Part shown: positions 1 through 8,965 of the stretch, piece by piece | Layout of the letters: each line of letters starts with the position of its first letter | Numbering within the stretch: position 1 is the stretch's first letter | Assembly: GCF_001467955.1 (NCBI RefSeq) | Contig: NZ_LNYR01000012.1 | Location: 278,325 to 342,324, forward strand | Source: Legionella quateirensis | GTDB taxonomy: Bacteria; Pseudomonadota; Gammaproteobacteria; Legionellales; Legionellaceae | DNA length: 64,000 nt | Direction: 5' to 3' | Position numbers and translations under genes: made by a program | Notes under the pieces: generated by a model | What the model was told of the DNA's origin: nothing | The model's input: only the letters and a program-made list of their open reading frames with translations | The model's database searches: none

Positions 1-551
1 TAGGATGTTTCGAGATAAAGTCACTGACTGGTTCACTAGCATAGATCATGATAATGATGGCACAGGTTATAGCAAGCGCCATTACCCAGAAACGTGTAGT
101 TAATCCAACAGCCGTTAATACGCTATCCAGGGAAAAAATAACATCCAGTAATGCGATTTGGATAATGACTCCTCTGAAAGTAGCCGCTGAAGTTGAATTT
201 TTAGGCACAGATGCTGTTCTGGATTCATTTGTGACGTCCTGATGAATTTCATCAGTTGACTTCCAAATCAAAAACGCGCCACCCAGACAAAGAAATATAT
301 CTCGTGCTGAAAATGTAAAACTTCCTATTGAAAACAAAGGTTTTACCAGTTTTACCATGTATACTGCCGAGGCTAGTAATATCAACCGAGTCATCCAGGC
401 AAAGGTAAGTCCCCATCTTCGTGCTTTTTTTCTTTTTTCCTGAGGTAATTTTTCAGTTAGTATCGATAAAATGACCAGGTTATCTATACCTAAAACGACT
501 TCAAGAATAATTAATGCAATTAAACTCAAGAATATATCAAAAAATTCCATA
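1..551 (-). CDS. TerC-family integral membrane protein (partial)
   Basis: The minus strand reads open from an ATG at 551 to the window edge, so the C-terminus is missing. The visible 183 residues begin MEFFDIFLSLIALIILEVV, followed by GIDNLVILSI. The acidic residues inside hydrophobic helices (E-V-V-L-G-I-D-N, and later F-S-L-D-S-V) are the hallmark of TerC/Alx proteins, which are multi-pass membrane proteins linked to tellurite resistance and manganese efflux. An AGGGATAGG Shine-Dalgarno lies just before the ATG. The gene is divergent from pcnB. Family is confident; substrate is not known from sequence. Confidence 0.85.
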
Positions 552-635
552 TCCTATCCCTGTAATTTTTTAGTTGAACCATTCTCTCTAAAATATTTGT
601 AAAGGTAAATGATTCACTTTATTCATTTGCTTCGT

Positions 636-641
636 TATAAT
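636..641 (+). promoter_or_regulatory. Probable sigma-70 promoter for pcnB-folK
   Basis: A perfect TATAAT lies at 636-641. A weak -35 (TTCACT at 613-618, four of six consensus bases) is 17 bp upstream. It points at pcnB, leaving a leader of about 80 nt. Predicted by eye only. Confidence 0.45.
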
Positions 642-729
642 TATTTGCGTTTAATCAAACAAGTGAGAATCAGCAATCATCAAATTCATCAAAAAGCTGT
701 TAAAGAAAAACAGGGCTCATAAACCCCCT

Positions 730-2007
730 GTGGATTCAGCTTATATAATACCACGAACCAAGCATTCAATATCCAAAACAGATATTAGTACTAATGCTAT
801 AAAAGTACTTAATCGCTTGATAAGCAGCGGATTTCAAGCATATCTTGTTGGTGGTAGCGTTCGTGATTTGTTACTTCATAAAGCGCCCAAAGATTTTGAT
901 GTGGCTACTAATGCAACGCCTAATGAAATTAAAAACCTGTTTAGGAATGGTCGGATAATTGGTCGTCGCTTTAAACTGGTACACATTTTATTTCATAGAG
1001 AAATTATTGAAGTTGCAACATTTAGAGGACATGATGCTGTAGATGCCAGCCAACAAACAAATGAGCGCGGCATGCTTGTTCGAGATAATGTTTATGGTTC
1101 ACTTGATGAAGATGCATGGCGAAGAGATTTCACCATAAATTCTTTATACTATAACATTGATGATTCAACGATTATCGACTTTACCGGCGGGGTTAATGAT
1201 GTACAGCAGAAATTAATTCGAATGATTGGAGATCCTGTAACACGATATAAAGAGGATCCCGTTCGAATGCTGCGAGCTATCAGATTTAGTGCTAAATTAC
1301 AATTTAAGCTGGCTCCGGAAACAGAAGCCCCCTTCCCGGATATCAGTCATTTGATTACGCATGTTTCCAATTCTCGTTTATTTGATGAAATGACCAAGTT
1401 GTATCAATGTGGCGAAGCAGAAACAGTACAAAAATTATTAATCCAATATGGCTTATTTGAACATCTATGCCCCCAGACTTCAGTATTATTTCAAAGTGAC
1501 TATCCAGTGCATGCTTTGCTGGGTATCGCCTTGGAAAATACGGATACTCGTATCAGAGATAATAAACCCGTCACCCCAGCATTTCTATTTGCGGTGTTAT
1601 TATGGTTTCCAATGATTGAAATCTCAAAAAAATTACAAAGTGAAGGCATGGACCCTTTACCTGCAATAGAGAAGGCTATGTCTCTGACTATAGCAGAGCA
1701 AAATAAAATAATTTCCATCCCGAAACGTTATAGCCAGGTAATCAGGGAAATATGGTTGTTACAATATCGATTTTCGAAAAGATTGGGTGGGCGTGCTTTT
1801 AATTTGCTCCAACATCCACGATTCAGAGCCGCATTTGATTTTATGGCCCTAAGAGCTTTGGCTGGCGATGAGTCAATTGAGTTGGCGCAATGGTGGACGA
1901 ACTTTCAGGAAGTGGATGAAACTGAACAAGCAAAAATGGTGACTCTTCTTACCCCAGCTTCTTCATCCAAGCCACGACGAAGACGCAAGCCCAAACCTGC
2001 CAAATGA
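730..2007 (+). CDS. pcnB: Poly(A) polymerase I
   Basis: Adds 3' poly(A) tails to RNA, promoting decay by the degradosome. The 425-residue protein has the class II nucleotidyltransferase head: GGSVRD at 41-46 and the catalytic DFD (D55, D57). Further on come RRDFTINSLYYN and EDPVRMLRAIRF, typical of the PcnB/CCA-adding superfamily. The RIIGRRF segment and the very basic C-terminal tail (KPRRRRKPKPAK) favour poly(A) polymerase over CCA transferase. The start is GTG at 730, and the IPR..H.IS..DIS beginning matches bacterial PcnB. The stop overlaps folK by 4 bases, so the two are translationally coupled, a common gammaproteobacterial arrangement. Confidence 0.93.
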   Translation: MDSAYIIPRTKHSISKTDISTNAIKVLNRLISSGFQAYLVGGSVRDLLLHKAPKDFDVATNATPNEIKNLFRNGRIIGRRFKLVHILFHREIIEVATFRGHDAVDASQQTNERGMLVRDNVYGSLDEDAWRRDFTINSLYYNIDDSTIIDFTGGVNDVQQKLIRMIGDPVTRYKEDPVRMLRAIRFSAKLQFKLAPETEAPFPDISHLITHVSNSRLFDEMTKLYQCGEAETVQKLLIQYGLFEHLCPQTSVLFQSDYPVHALLGIALENTDTRIRDNKPVTPAFLFAVLLWFPMIEISKKLQSEGMDPLPAIEKAMSLTIAEQNKIISIPKRYSQVIREIWLLQYRFSKRLGGRAFNLLQHPRFRAAFDFMALRALAGDESIELAQWWTNFQEVDETEQAKMVTLLTPASSSKPRRRRKPKPAK

Positions 2008-2417
2008 ATATCTGCTATTTAAGTCTGGGCTCGAATCAAAAAGCACCCGAACGTCAGATTAGAAAGGCAATTAGGGATTTACGTGTTCTACCTGATACTG
2101 CAGTCTTATCATACTCCAGTTTATACTGGACAAAGGCCTGGGGACTGACATGTCAGCAAGATTTTTGTAATGTAGTAGTTAAAATATCTACATTACTAAA
2201 GCCTGAATTACTTTTAAAATGGTGTCAAAAAATTGAAGACCAACATGAACGGGTCAGAAAAAAACGTTGGGGACCAAGAACTCTTGATATCGATATAATA
2301 TTATATGGAAATAGAACACTTCATAAGAAGAATCTGACTATTCCTCATCCACATTACTTATCAAGGGACTTTGTAATACAACCACTATTAGAAATTAACC
2401 CGGAAATGAGTCTGTAA
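2004..2417 (+). CDS. folK: 2-amino-4-hydroxy-6-hydroxymethyldihydropteridine pyrophosphokinase (HPPK)
   Basis: Transfers pyrophosphate from ATP to 6-hydroxymethyl-7,8-dihydropterin in folate synthesis. The 137-residue protein starts with the family's LGSNQ motif (8-12) and carries the HPPK signature RWGPRTLDID at 88-97, with the two metal-binding aspartates D95 and D97. It is shorter than the usual 155-165 residues: it stops soon after PLLEINPEM, where most homologues continue for about 20 residues. No clear continuation is seen past the stop, so this looks like a naturally short C-terminus. The start ATG overlaps the pcnB stop. Folate synthesis appears again in the window with pabB. Confidence 0.92.
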   Translation: MNICYLSLGSNQKAPERQIRKAIRDLRVLPDTAVLSYSSLYWTKAWGLTCQQDFCNVVVKISTLLKPELLLKWCQKIEDQHERVRKKRWGPRTLDIDIILYGNRTLHKKNLTIPHPHYLSRDFVIQPLLEINPEMSL

Positions 2418-2484
2418 ATCCAATTTGCACCGTCATTAATCGGCTACAATTTAATTTAACGCGTCTACTTAAAATGAGGTTAAT

Positions 2485-2904
2485 ATGTACAAAAATATTC
2501 TGTTTGCTTCCGATCTACTTAATGAGCACTACCATCTTGCAGAAAAAGCTGCCAATATCGCCAAACAATTTAATGCAAAGTTATATCTGCTACACGTAAT
2601 CGACTTACCAGCCAGTGTACAATTGGCGCAAGGATTGGGCTTTACCGAATTAGCTAACCCCGCTAAGGATGATGCTCAAACTGTTTTATCTTTAATTGGT
2701 GAAGATCTTAAAGTTCCTACTAATCAACAATTTGTGGAAATTGGTTCAGTTAAAGAACATATATTCAGTAAAGTTAAAGAACTAGATTGCCAATTGATTA
2801 TTATAGGCAATCACTCATCCAAAGGAATACAAACATTTCTGGGAAGTACTGCTCATGCCACTGTGAATCATGCGCCATGTGATGTATTAACATTAAAAGT
2901 TTAA
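2485..2904 (+). CDS. Universal stress protein, UspA family
   Basis: The 139-residue protein has the complete Usp fold pattern: MYKNILFASDL (first strand with the ATP-contacting Asp), LYLLHVID, and the C-terminal nucleotide loop G-x2-x9-GS seen in IIIGNHSSKG followed by LGSTAHATVNHAPCDVL. This is the ATP-binding type. Expected to be cytosolic and induced under starvation or stress. It stands alone, with 67 bp after folK. The ATG is preceded by a GAGGT-like ribosome site (AAAATGAGGTTAAT). Confidence 0.9.
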   Translation: MYKNILFASDLLNEHYHLAEKAANIAKQFNAKLYLLHVIDLPASVQLAQGLGFTELANPAKDDAQTVLSLIGEDLKVPTNQQFVEIGSVKEHIFSKVKELDCQLIIIGNHSSKGIQTFLGSTAHATVNHAPCDVLTLKV

Positions 2905-2964
2905 TCCAGAGAGTTCTCTATTCCTAGAATCACAATTTATTTACTTAAATTGTTAAATACAACC

Positions 2965-2995
2965 GATTAATTGTGTTAATATCACACAATTAATC
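2965..2995. promoter_or_regulatory. Perfect 11-bp inverted repeat (possible operator)
   Basis: GATTAATTGTG (2965-2975) and its exact complement CACAATTAATC (2985-2995) are separated by 9 bases. The dyad lies 22 bp before the start of the membrane protein at 3018 and 60 bp after the stress-protein stop. There is no T-run after either arm, so it resembles a binding site for a dimeric regulator more than a terminator. The protein that binds it is unknown. Confidence 0.5.
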
Positions 2996-3017
2996 CATTG
3001 ATTTACAAGATAAAAAC

Positions 3018-3749
3018 ATGAATTCACTTACTACAGCATGGCAATCCTATAATAAATGTCGCAGCAAGCTATGGTGGCCATTAAGTTTTTTACTGTTAAC
3101 GCCTTTGGCAGCTTTGATTGTTTTTGGAGTACTTATTCCCTTGAGCCTCGAAAGCATCGGTTTCATAACGTTCAAGTACCCAGTATTAAATTTTATTTAT
3201 CTTACTTTAGCTGGCACCCTCGTTTTTTTTACTCTATTTCCATTGCTTGACGGATTATATAAAGCAATATTTTCTTATCTCGATGGTGAAGAAATCGATG
3301 AAAACTCGGGGTTTAAAGATTTATACAACTCTGCGAATACGGGAATCGGCTTATTTGTAATGATGGTTTTAATTGCTCTTGTAAATGCGATAGGTATTTA
3401 TATTAAATTCCTTAAATTGCCGATAATATTAATTACTTACCCTTGTATTATTTTTACACCGTTACTAACCGTAACAAACAACGCGGCACCTTATTTTGCC
3501 TGGAGAGAGTCAATTAAATTGGCCTTCGGAAACTGGAGATTGACCTTAAAAATATATTTCGTACGGATCTTAACTCTAGCGTCACTGATGGCTCCGATCT
3601 TTATAATGATGTGGTCTGCACATCTCCCGCGAGCTTTTTTTCTACTGGTTGTTTTTTTAGCGCCCATTGTATTAGTGTATAACCTAATCAAAATATTCCC
3701 ATTCTATTTCTTTTATCCTGCGTATGAATACAAACATACTCTTAATTGA
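3018..3749 (+). CDS. Multi-pass membrane protein of unknown function
   Basis: The 243-residue protein is very hydrophobic, with about six apparent membrane segments: roughly residues 20-45, 55-80, 110-128, 132-150, 185-200 and 204-235. An acidic cytosolic loop (SYLDGEEIDENSGFKDL) follows the second segment. No enzymatic motif is visible. It resembles small unassigned inner-membrane proteins. It sits behind a perfect inverted repeat and converges on the 1301-residue gene. Function not assignable. Confidence 0.75.
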   Translation: MNSLTTAWQSYNKCRSKLWWPLSFLLLTPLAALIVFGVLIPLSLESIGFITFKYPVLNFIYLTLAGTLVFFTLFPLLDGLYKAIFSYLDGEEIDENSGFKDLYNSANTGIGLFVMMVLIALVNAIGIYIKFLKLPIILITYPCIIFTPLLTVTNNAAPYFAWRESIKLAFGNWRLTLKIYFVRILTLASLMAPIFIMMWSAHLPRAFFLLVVFLAPIVLVYNLIKIFPFYFFYPAYEYKHTLN

Positions 3750-3816
3750 TATGCTCAATAGTGTCTTTTGAACATATTCTGCAAAAATTAGTGTATAGAA
3801 GATGTATACAGCATCT

Positions 3817-6800
3817 TTACCGATTAGGTTTTCCTTTTCCTTCATGGGTAGGTGCAAATGATTCATCATCCGTATGTTGTGAATGTACCGTTTTTATGAA
3901 AAATGAATATCGGGTCTGGCTCGATTCATCTTTAACAAAATACTCCTTAAATAATTCGTATTTTGACATAGCCCACTCTTGAATTGGCTCAAGAATAAAC
4001 ATATCATCAATTTTATGTGCTAAGTTTGATTCTTTATATTGATCAATGATGGATAGGAGCATTTGAGTTGCAATATCGTATCTAGATGCCTTTTCAAATA
4101 GAATCAATATAAGATCGGGCTCGCGTGTTGATAATGCAGTTTTGAATCCTTCATAGTCATTAAACTCTAAAAGGTTAATAATTGCGACAGGAATTTGATC
4201 CTCTCTATTCAAAAAATGGTACAAAGAGCGAATGTCGCGATCTTTTATGTATTTCATAAAAAGTTCGAAAGGATCTGTTATTTCATTAACGGTATCTACG
4301 CTTTTAGTATCTATATGTGGATCTTGAGTAAAATCGTCTAAAATCAAGGAAAGATTACTCTCCATCAGTTTCTTCTGAATCAGCATTTTATTGTAAGTAC
4401 TTGCAGACATGGAAATCATTTGATTCAATTGATGAATGTTCTTGTGATATATTAGATTATCAATAATCTTATAGTCATGAGATTCAATTATTGCGTCAAT
4501 GGAAACGTGATGTTCCATTGCAATTATTAGAAGATAATTATATATAGATATGTCTTCAATATCGCTAGCTAGAATGAATACCTTATAATCTCGAGCTTCA
4601 AGAAAAGAGGGTATTCGATTGGGGATTTGATTCAGTAAGATCTTTAGTGTATTGAGCTTTTTGTTTAGAATAACAAGCATTAATAAATTGTATTTTCGTT
4701 CTGTGATAACAGATGAAATATCAAGCAGTTGGTTTTGCATTATGTATGCAATTACATAATCAAATCCACCACATGCTGCGTATTTAAAATAACTTTTTAA
4801 CTCATTACGATCTTTTCCAGAGAAAAGCCTTGAAACTTCTTCAATCCCGGATAGTACAGATACTACAAAATGGACTCTGTCTTCATATGCTTTTCCGCCA
4901 ATTGAGGATTCCTGAGCAAAACTTAATAGCTCTCTAATATTCGGACTGGTGTAGGATGTACTATTCAACAACTTTAGCAAATGAACTAAAGTTGTGATGT
5001 TGGTAATAAACATATGTGTCGAATTTATTAATAATCTGGCTGACAAGATTATTTTGTCATTTAGAAGAGTACTTAAATATTGGTGGTCTACTGAATTGTT
5101 CACCATTGAACAAATACAATCGATTGCTTTAATATCGTTTGATTTAAGTGCACTGTAAAGTAATCTATGCTCTGTGAGCATTTTGGCTAAATCGTAAGAA
5201 TCAACATATTTAGATAAATACACAAACAAGACTTCATTATTTAGCTCAATAGCCGATAAGAACAATTTATATGAATTTTTTTTAATTATGTCATTTGGCT
5301 TGTCATCTGAAATTGTGAAAATGAACTTAATTATCTCGTTCGATTTGATATAAAGTGCGGCATTTAGTAACGTGTAATCGTCTGATTGTATTGCTTTTTT
5401 AAAATTCTCAGATGATATCTCATAAAAATGTTGAATTACGTTGATGTGTCCATTTTGAATCGCCATTTTATACACTAGATATCTACGATTTTGTAAATAG
5501 GATTCGATTTTAGAAGGATCTGATAGTGTAGATTCAATATCTTTTAATTTATGTAAATTGCCATACTGGGCTGCTTCCAAATAGTCATTGTACTCTGAAA
5601 ATGAATCAGATGAGCTGATAGTTGATATGATATCCTCATCGAATCGATTCACCTTTTTTAAAATGGCAATGTGATTTCTCAAACTTGTGAATGCTAATTC
5701 CCAGTTTGATAATATATGATGATTTGGATCTAGTTTTTTTAAAATTTGATTAAGATAATCAATATCAAAAATATAGGTATATAGTTTAAAAGCTTCTCTT
5801 TCCCGAGTTATATCCTGAATAATCGTCACCAGTTCGTCAATCAAATCTGAATCAGCATTGCTTTTGGATAAATTATCCTCGTAGAGATACATAAGGTATT
5901 CAATAGCTAAAAGGATGTAAATTGATTTTCTATTGTGAATTGTCTTGATTACAGAATGTTTATTGTTTTTAAAAGGGTTAATTTCTTTGCTTAATAATTC
6001 TCTAACAATAACAGGATCGCTGAACGTGTCGCTTTGAAATAATTCATCAGTATTTTTTTCCTTTTTCAACAGATAAGCTGCTTTAGCTAGTATACGTTTT
6101 CTGGTTAATTTAATTATCCTCTCGATGTACTTATTTGCGGCCCCTAAGTCAATTTCAGGATTTTTGTCCTGAAGCTTTCTTAGAATATGTTTTATTTCAA
6201 TTCGATATTGATTGATTATGGTTGAATTTAACTTCATAAATAAAATCATTAAATCATTTATTTTTGTCTCGTCTTCATTCGGAAAACAGGCGATATATTG
6301 ATTAAATTTAATATTGATATAATTAAGGATTTGTAAGTCAATAGAATTGTATCCAAGCCTTAAAACTGACTCACTATTTAACTTATTGTCGTACTGGTCT
6401 CTTATCATTAGGTAAGATCCATTATCCTTGATTGTAAATTCTGGTGTTAATAATCTCCTGATAAGCCATTTTTGCCTAAAAGCATCAATCCAATATAATT
6501 GTTTCATTATATCAATGGCTATTTGAGCTAAATTGTTAGTCATTTGATTATACTGATGGATGTGTTTATCTAGGTAATTTACAGATGCTTCCGTTGATTT
6601 TTTAATACAGCCTAAATAGCTTGCGGCAAATGCTCCATCATTTAAGCCATGGCCGATAGGATAGTTGGGGCTGAAATATGCGTCCCCGATTAAGTAAAAT
6701 CCATGAGTATTTGCTCTCACAGCTGCAGTATCTGCTTTTATACTTCGACCTTTAAACGCTAATACTCTAGTTGAGTTTTTTTTAGTATTTTTACTTGTTT

Positions 6801-7722
6801 TTAACTCAAGTATCACATCAGTTTTACGTAGCTTTAAACTTTTGGCGAATATTTTTTTAACAAAGTTTAATGCAGTATAGTACTTTAGATCGATACTCTG
6901 GTTATCAATGCCAGCTTGATTGAATTCTTGATGTTCTCTTTGATGTTGTAGAAAAATTTTTTTTGGAATTTCTCCTACAAATCCGACTTTAACACAGGTA
7001 CCACCAGATTTTTTGTGGGACGCTTTATCAACCCGTAAAAAATAGAGTAACTTATGAGAGCTGTGCCCTCTTATAAACTCTTCATCCGGTATTTCAAATG
7101 GGAGCCCATCAATTCTTTTGCAGATTGCGTACACCCCAAGATGGAATGTATTTTTAAGATAACTCAATTTTGAAACGGATTTACGTACTGGCTTTCTTAT
7201 ATCCCCAAAATTTATTTTTTCAAGGGATTCACAGTTTGCGCCATCTGCGCCAATCAAGTGACCAAATTGAATATCAATTTCCTGATCATGGCTTATAAGT
7301 GTTGCAGTGCCTTCCGGCAGAGATGCAGATTTGATTCTCGTTTTATATTCAATAATCGGGTTTGGACTTGAATTTCGATTGATTGTATTATTTAAATGAT
7401 GAAGTCGATTGAGTAGAAATCTTTGTAATCTGCTAATACTTACTACTTTCGATGATCCTAATCCCTCGAGAAATTTAAAATCGTTATCATCTAGTTTATC
7501 TCTCGTATGAATACAGTTTAGTAACTGTATTCTAGTGACTTCGGTCAAAAGAATCATTTGTTGTCTTGATGTAGACTCCTCTTTACTACGCTTTTCAATA
7601 ATAAGAATTTTGTGTCGATTGCGAAGTAACTCAAAAGCGGCGATAAGGCCTATTGGACCTGCACCACAAATGACAACATCATAGGTTCTATTTGTATCAG
7701 ATGGAGTATTTGTGCCACTCAT
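3817..7722 (-). CDS. FAD-dependent monooxygenase-like domain fused to a long helical-repeat region; candidate secreted effector
   Basis: The 1301-residue N-terminal third has all three signatures of p-hydroxybenzoate-hydroxylase-type flavoproteins: the Rossmann motif G20-A-G-P-I-G25 with an acidic ribose-binding residue in LIIEKR (E43), the DG motif GADGAN at 158-163, and the GD motif LIGDA at 344-348 followed by PIGHGLNDG. Residues 400-1270 have no enzyme motif. They are helical, with degenerate ankyrin-like units around 740-1000 (for example ALYIKSNEIIKFIF). The tail is polar and acidic (HTDDESFAPTHEGKGKPNR), as in many Dot/Icm substrates. There is no signal peptide. The start has TATAAT upstream. 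The flavoprotein fold is a confident call; the effector role is inferred. Confidence 0.8.
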   Translation of the reverse strand: MSGTNTPSDTNRTYDVVICGAGPIGLIAAFELLRNRHKILIIEKRSKEESTSRQQMILLTEVTRIQLLNCIHTRDKLDDNDFKFLEGLGSSKVVSISRLQRFLLNRLHHLNNTINRNSSPNPIIEYKTRIKSASLPEGTATLISHDQEIDIQFGHLIGADGANCESLEKINFGDIRKPVRKSVSKLSYLKNTFHLGVYAICKRIDGLPFEIPDEEFIRGHSSHKLLYFLRVDKASHKKSGGTCVKVGFVGEIPKKIFLQHQREHQEFNQAGIDNQSIDLKYYTALNFVKKIFAKSLKLRKTDVILELKTSKNTKKNSTRVLAFKGRSIKADTAAVRANTHGFYLIGDAYFSPNYPIGHGLNDGAFAASYLGCIKKSTEASVNYLDKHIHQYNQMTNNLAQIAIDIMKQLYWIDAFRQKWLIRRLLTPEFTIKDNGSYLMIRDQYDNKLNSESVLRLGYNSIDLQILNYINIKFNQYIACFPNEDETKINDLMILFMKLNSTIINQYRIEIKHILRKLQDKNPEIDLGAANKYIERIIKLTRKRILAKAAYLLKKEKNTDELFQSDTFSDPVIVRELLSKEINPFKNNKHSVIKTIHNRKSIYILLAIEYLMYLYEDNLSKSNADSDLIDELVTIIQDITREREAFKLYTYIFDIDYLNQILKKLDPNHHILSNWELAFTSLRNHIAILKKVNRFDEDIISTISSSDSFSEYNDYLEAAQYGNLHKLKDIESTLSDPSKIESYLQNRRYLVYKMAIQNGHINVIQHFYEISSENFKKAIQSDDYTLLNAALYIKSNEIIKFIFTISDDKPNDIIKKNSYKLFLSAIELNNEVLFVYLSKYVDSYDLAKMLTEHRLLYSALKSNDIKAIDCICSMVNNSVDHQYLSTLLNDKIILSARLLINSTHMFITNITTLVHLLKLLNSTSYTSPNIRELLSFAQESSIGGKAYEDRVHFVVSVLSGIEEVSRLFSGKDRNELKSYFKYAACGGFDYVIAYIMQNQLLDISSVITERKYNLLMLVILNKKLNTLKILLNQIPNRIPSFLEARDYKVFILASDIEDISIYNYLLIIAMEHHVSIDAIIESHDYKIIDNLIYHKNIHQLNQMISMSASTYNKMLIQKKLMESNLSLILDDFTQDPHIDTKSVDTVNEITDPFELFMKYIKDRDIRSLYHFLNREDQIPVAIINLLEFNDYEGFKTALSTREPDLILILFEKASRYDIATQMLLSIIDQYKESNLAHKIDDMFILEPIQEWAMSKYELFKEYFVKDESSQTRYSFFIKTVHSQHTDDESFAPTHEGKGKPNR

Positions 7723-7752
7723 CGTTGTTCATCTTAAAAAATACATAACTAA

Positions 7753-7788
7753 ATTATAGCCAGTCTTTTTAATATCTAGATAGACTGG
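7753..7788 (-). promoter_or_regulatory. -10 element with overlapping inverted repeat
   Basis: On the minus strand a perfect TATAAT (7758-7753) lies about 30 bp before the ATG of the FAD/repeat gene. Immediately upstream is a 7-bp inverted repeat, CCAGTCT (7760-7766) and AGACTGG (7782-7788), which would cover the -35 region. The geometry suits repression or activation by a dimeric regulator. Confidence 0.45.
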
Positions 7789-7930
7789 TAATAAAGTTAA
7801 TGTTCTATGTTTATGTTCTGATAATTACCGTATTGTTTAGCATGAATCGTGTATAAATGCCTTCTAAATATCAGTTTTGTTGGATCATCTCGATCGTCGT
7901 TAAGGATGTCCCCTTTTTGAAATGAATAGT

Positions 7931-8575
7931 TCAACAGCGAAGAGAAATACTTTGTTCCGAGTTAATTCGCTCCATCATTTCCTCGCCCTTTCGTCCTCCT
8001 TCTGTATTTGATACTGTATTCAGTAACCCAGGCCAACCAGGTACCTTGTCAATATCTCCAGCTGCAACCAATTCTTGCGATAACTTTTGATGGTCTAAAC
8101 TTATTTTTTCGAAATCAGCTGGTTTTCCAATATACAAGTGAACTTCAATCCCTTTTGCTTGAGCGGTTTCAACGAATTGAATGATTTCTTCCTCGGGAGT
8201 ATCTTCTGGGAAACAGATTATCATTTTAGGTTCATAGTCTTTATGAGCACCTACTGGATGAGCTATTGTTTCCAGTATGATATCTCTCATGCAATCCATT
8301 TCTTCTTTTGTTGCATTCTTTGGGACAGTCAATAGCCAGCTGGAAGGAAAAAATTTATTATCAACCGTAAAAGTAGCGCCTGTATTATGTGATTTGAATT
8401 CCAGGTGCAATGGACAAATAGAATTATTTTGGTGCATGCGGGTAAATAGCGACTGGTTAGGGGATATTATAAATTTCATGTTTGCATTACGAGCATTCAT
8501 CGCAATCACTGCATTTAAAAATTCCTCATATCGAGCTTTTGCAGCTGCTTTTTCGTCATTTAAAAGATTAGGCAT
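7931..8575 (-). CDS. Hypothetical protein
   Basis: A 214-residue soluble protein with no recognised family. It has mixed alpha/beta character: a segment around 135-152 (IICFPEDTPEEEIIQFVE, then an EVHLYIG strand) looks like a small Rossmann-like unit. The tail KGEEMMERINSEQSIS is polar and acidic. The ATG is well supported by GAGAGG 7 bases upstream, and TATAAT lies at 8613-8608 on the same strand. It belongs to the accessory block with the neighbouring unknown genes. No function is proposed. Confidence 0.7.
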   Translation of the reverse strand: MPNLLNDEKAAAKARYEEFLNAVIAMNARNANMKFIISPNQSLFTRMHQNNSICPLHLEFKSHNTGATFTVDNKFFPSSWLLTVPKNATKEEMDCMRDIILETIAHPVGAHKDYEPKMIICFPEDTPEEEIIQFVETAQAKGIEVHLYIGKPADFEKISLDHQKLSQELVAAGDIDKVPGWPGLLNTVSNTEGGRKGEEMMERINSEQSISLRC

Positions 8576-8607
8576 ACAGTACCTCTCAAACAGAACTTTA
8601 TTTTTTT

Positions 8608-8613
8608 ATTATA
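8608..8613 (-). promoter_or_regulatory. -10 promoter element of the 214-residue hypothetical gene
   Basis: TATAAT reads on the minus strand at 8613-8608, with a leader of about 25 nt to the ATG at 8575. No convincing -35 was found. Confidence 0.35.
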
Positions 8614-8735
8614 TACGATCATTCTTAATGAAAAATTATCCAAATTTTATTGGAACTCATTTGGTGAGTTATCAATAGCCTATGGTTGTTAATTCTAGAA
8701 TCAATTGAGCCTACATAAACAAACCATGTTATCCA

Positions 8736-8882
8736 ATGCATCTTGCAACAGCTGTTATCCTACTAATTTCTGTTGTCCTTAATGTCAGATTGTTGGATGT
8801 GTATCAATCCCGCAAACTATTGCAAACATTGAAAAAAGTAACTCCTTATAAAGAAGGATATCAGCAACGCCACCGTTCCTGA
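8736..8882 (+). CDS. Possible 48-residue membrane microprotein
   Basis: A short open frame inside a 390-bp gap (8576-8965) that otherwise holds only a promoter. It begins MHLATAVILLISVVLNVRLL: one hydrophobic helix followed by a basic tail (QSRKLLQTLKKVTPYKEGYQQRHRS). The single-helix-plus-basic-tail layout is typical of real small membrane proteins. However, no Shine-Dalgarno is visible, so it may be chance or a gene remnant. Confidence 0.25.
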   Translation: MHLATAVILLISVVLNVRLLDVYQSRKLLQTLKKVTPYKEGYQQRHRS

Positions 8883-8965
8883 GTACTCGTTGAATACGGT
8901 TATTAATTATTGACTGAAACGATAAATGAATTGATTAGCATCGAGCATTGGAATGAGTCAGTGCT

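Noticed and set aside
3746-3982. 78-residue plus-strand frame after the membrane protein
   Set aside because: Lies almost wholly antisense to the end of the 1301-residue gene; no ribosome site or hydrophobic/functional pattern.
8138-8678. Plus-strand frames of 65 and 133 residues
   Set aside because: Shadows antisense to the 214-residue gene, which has a good start site and promoter.
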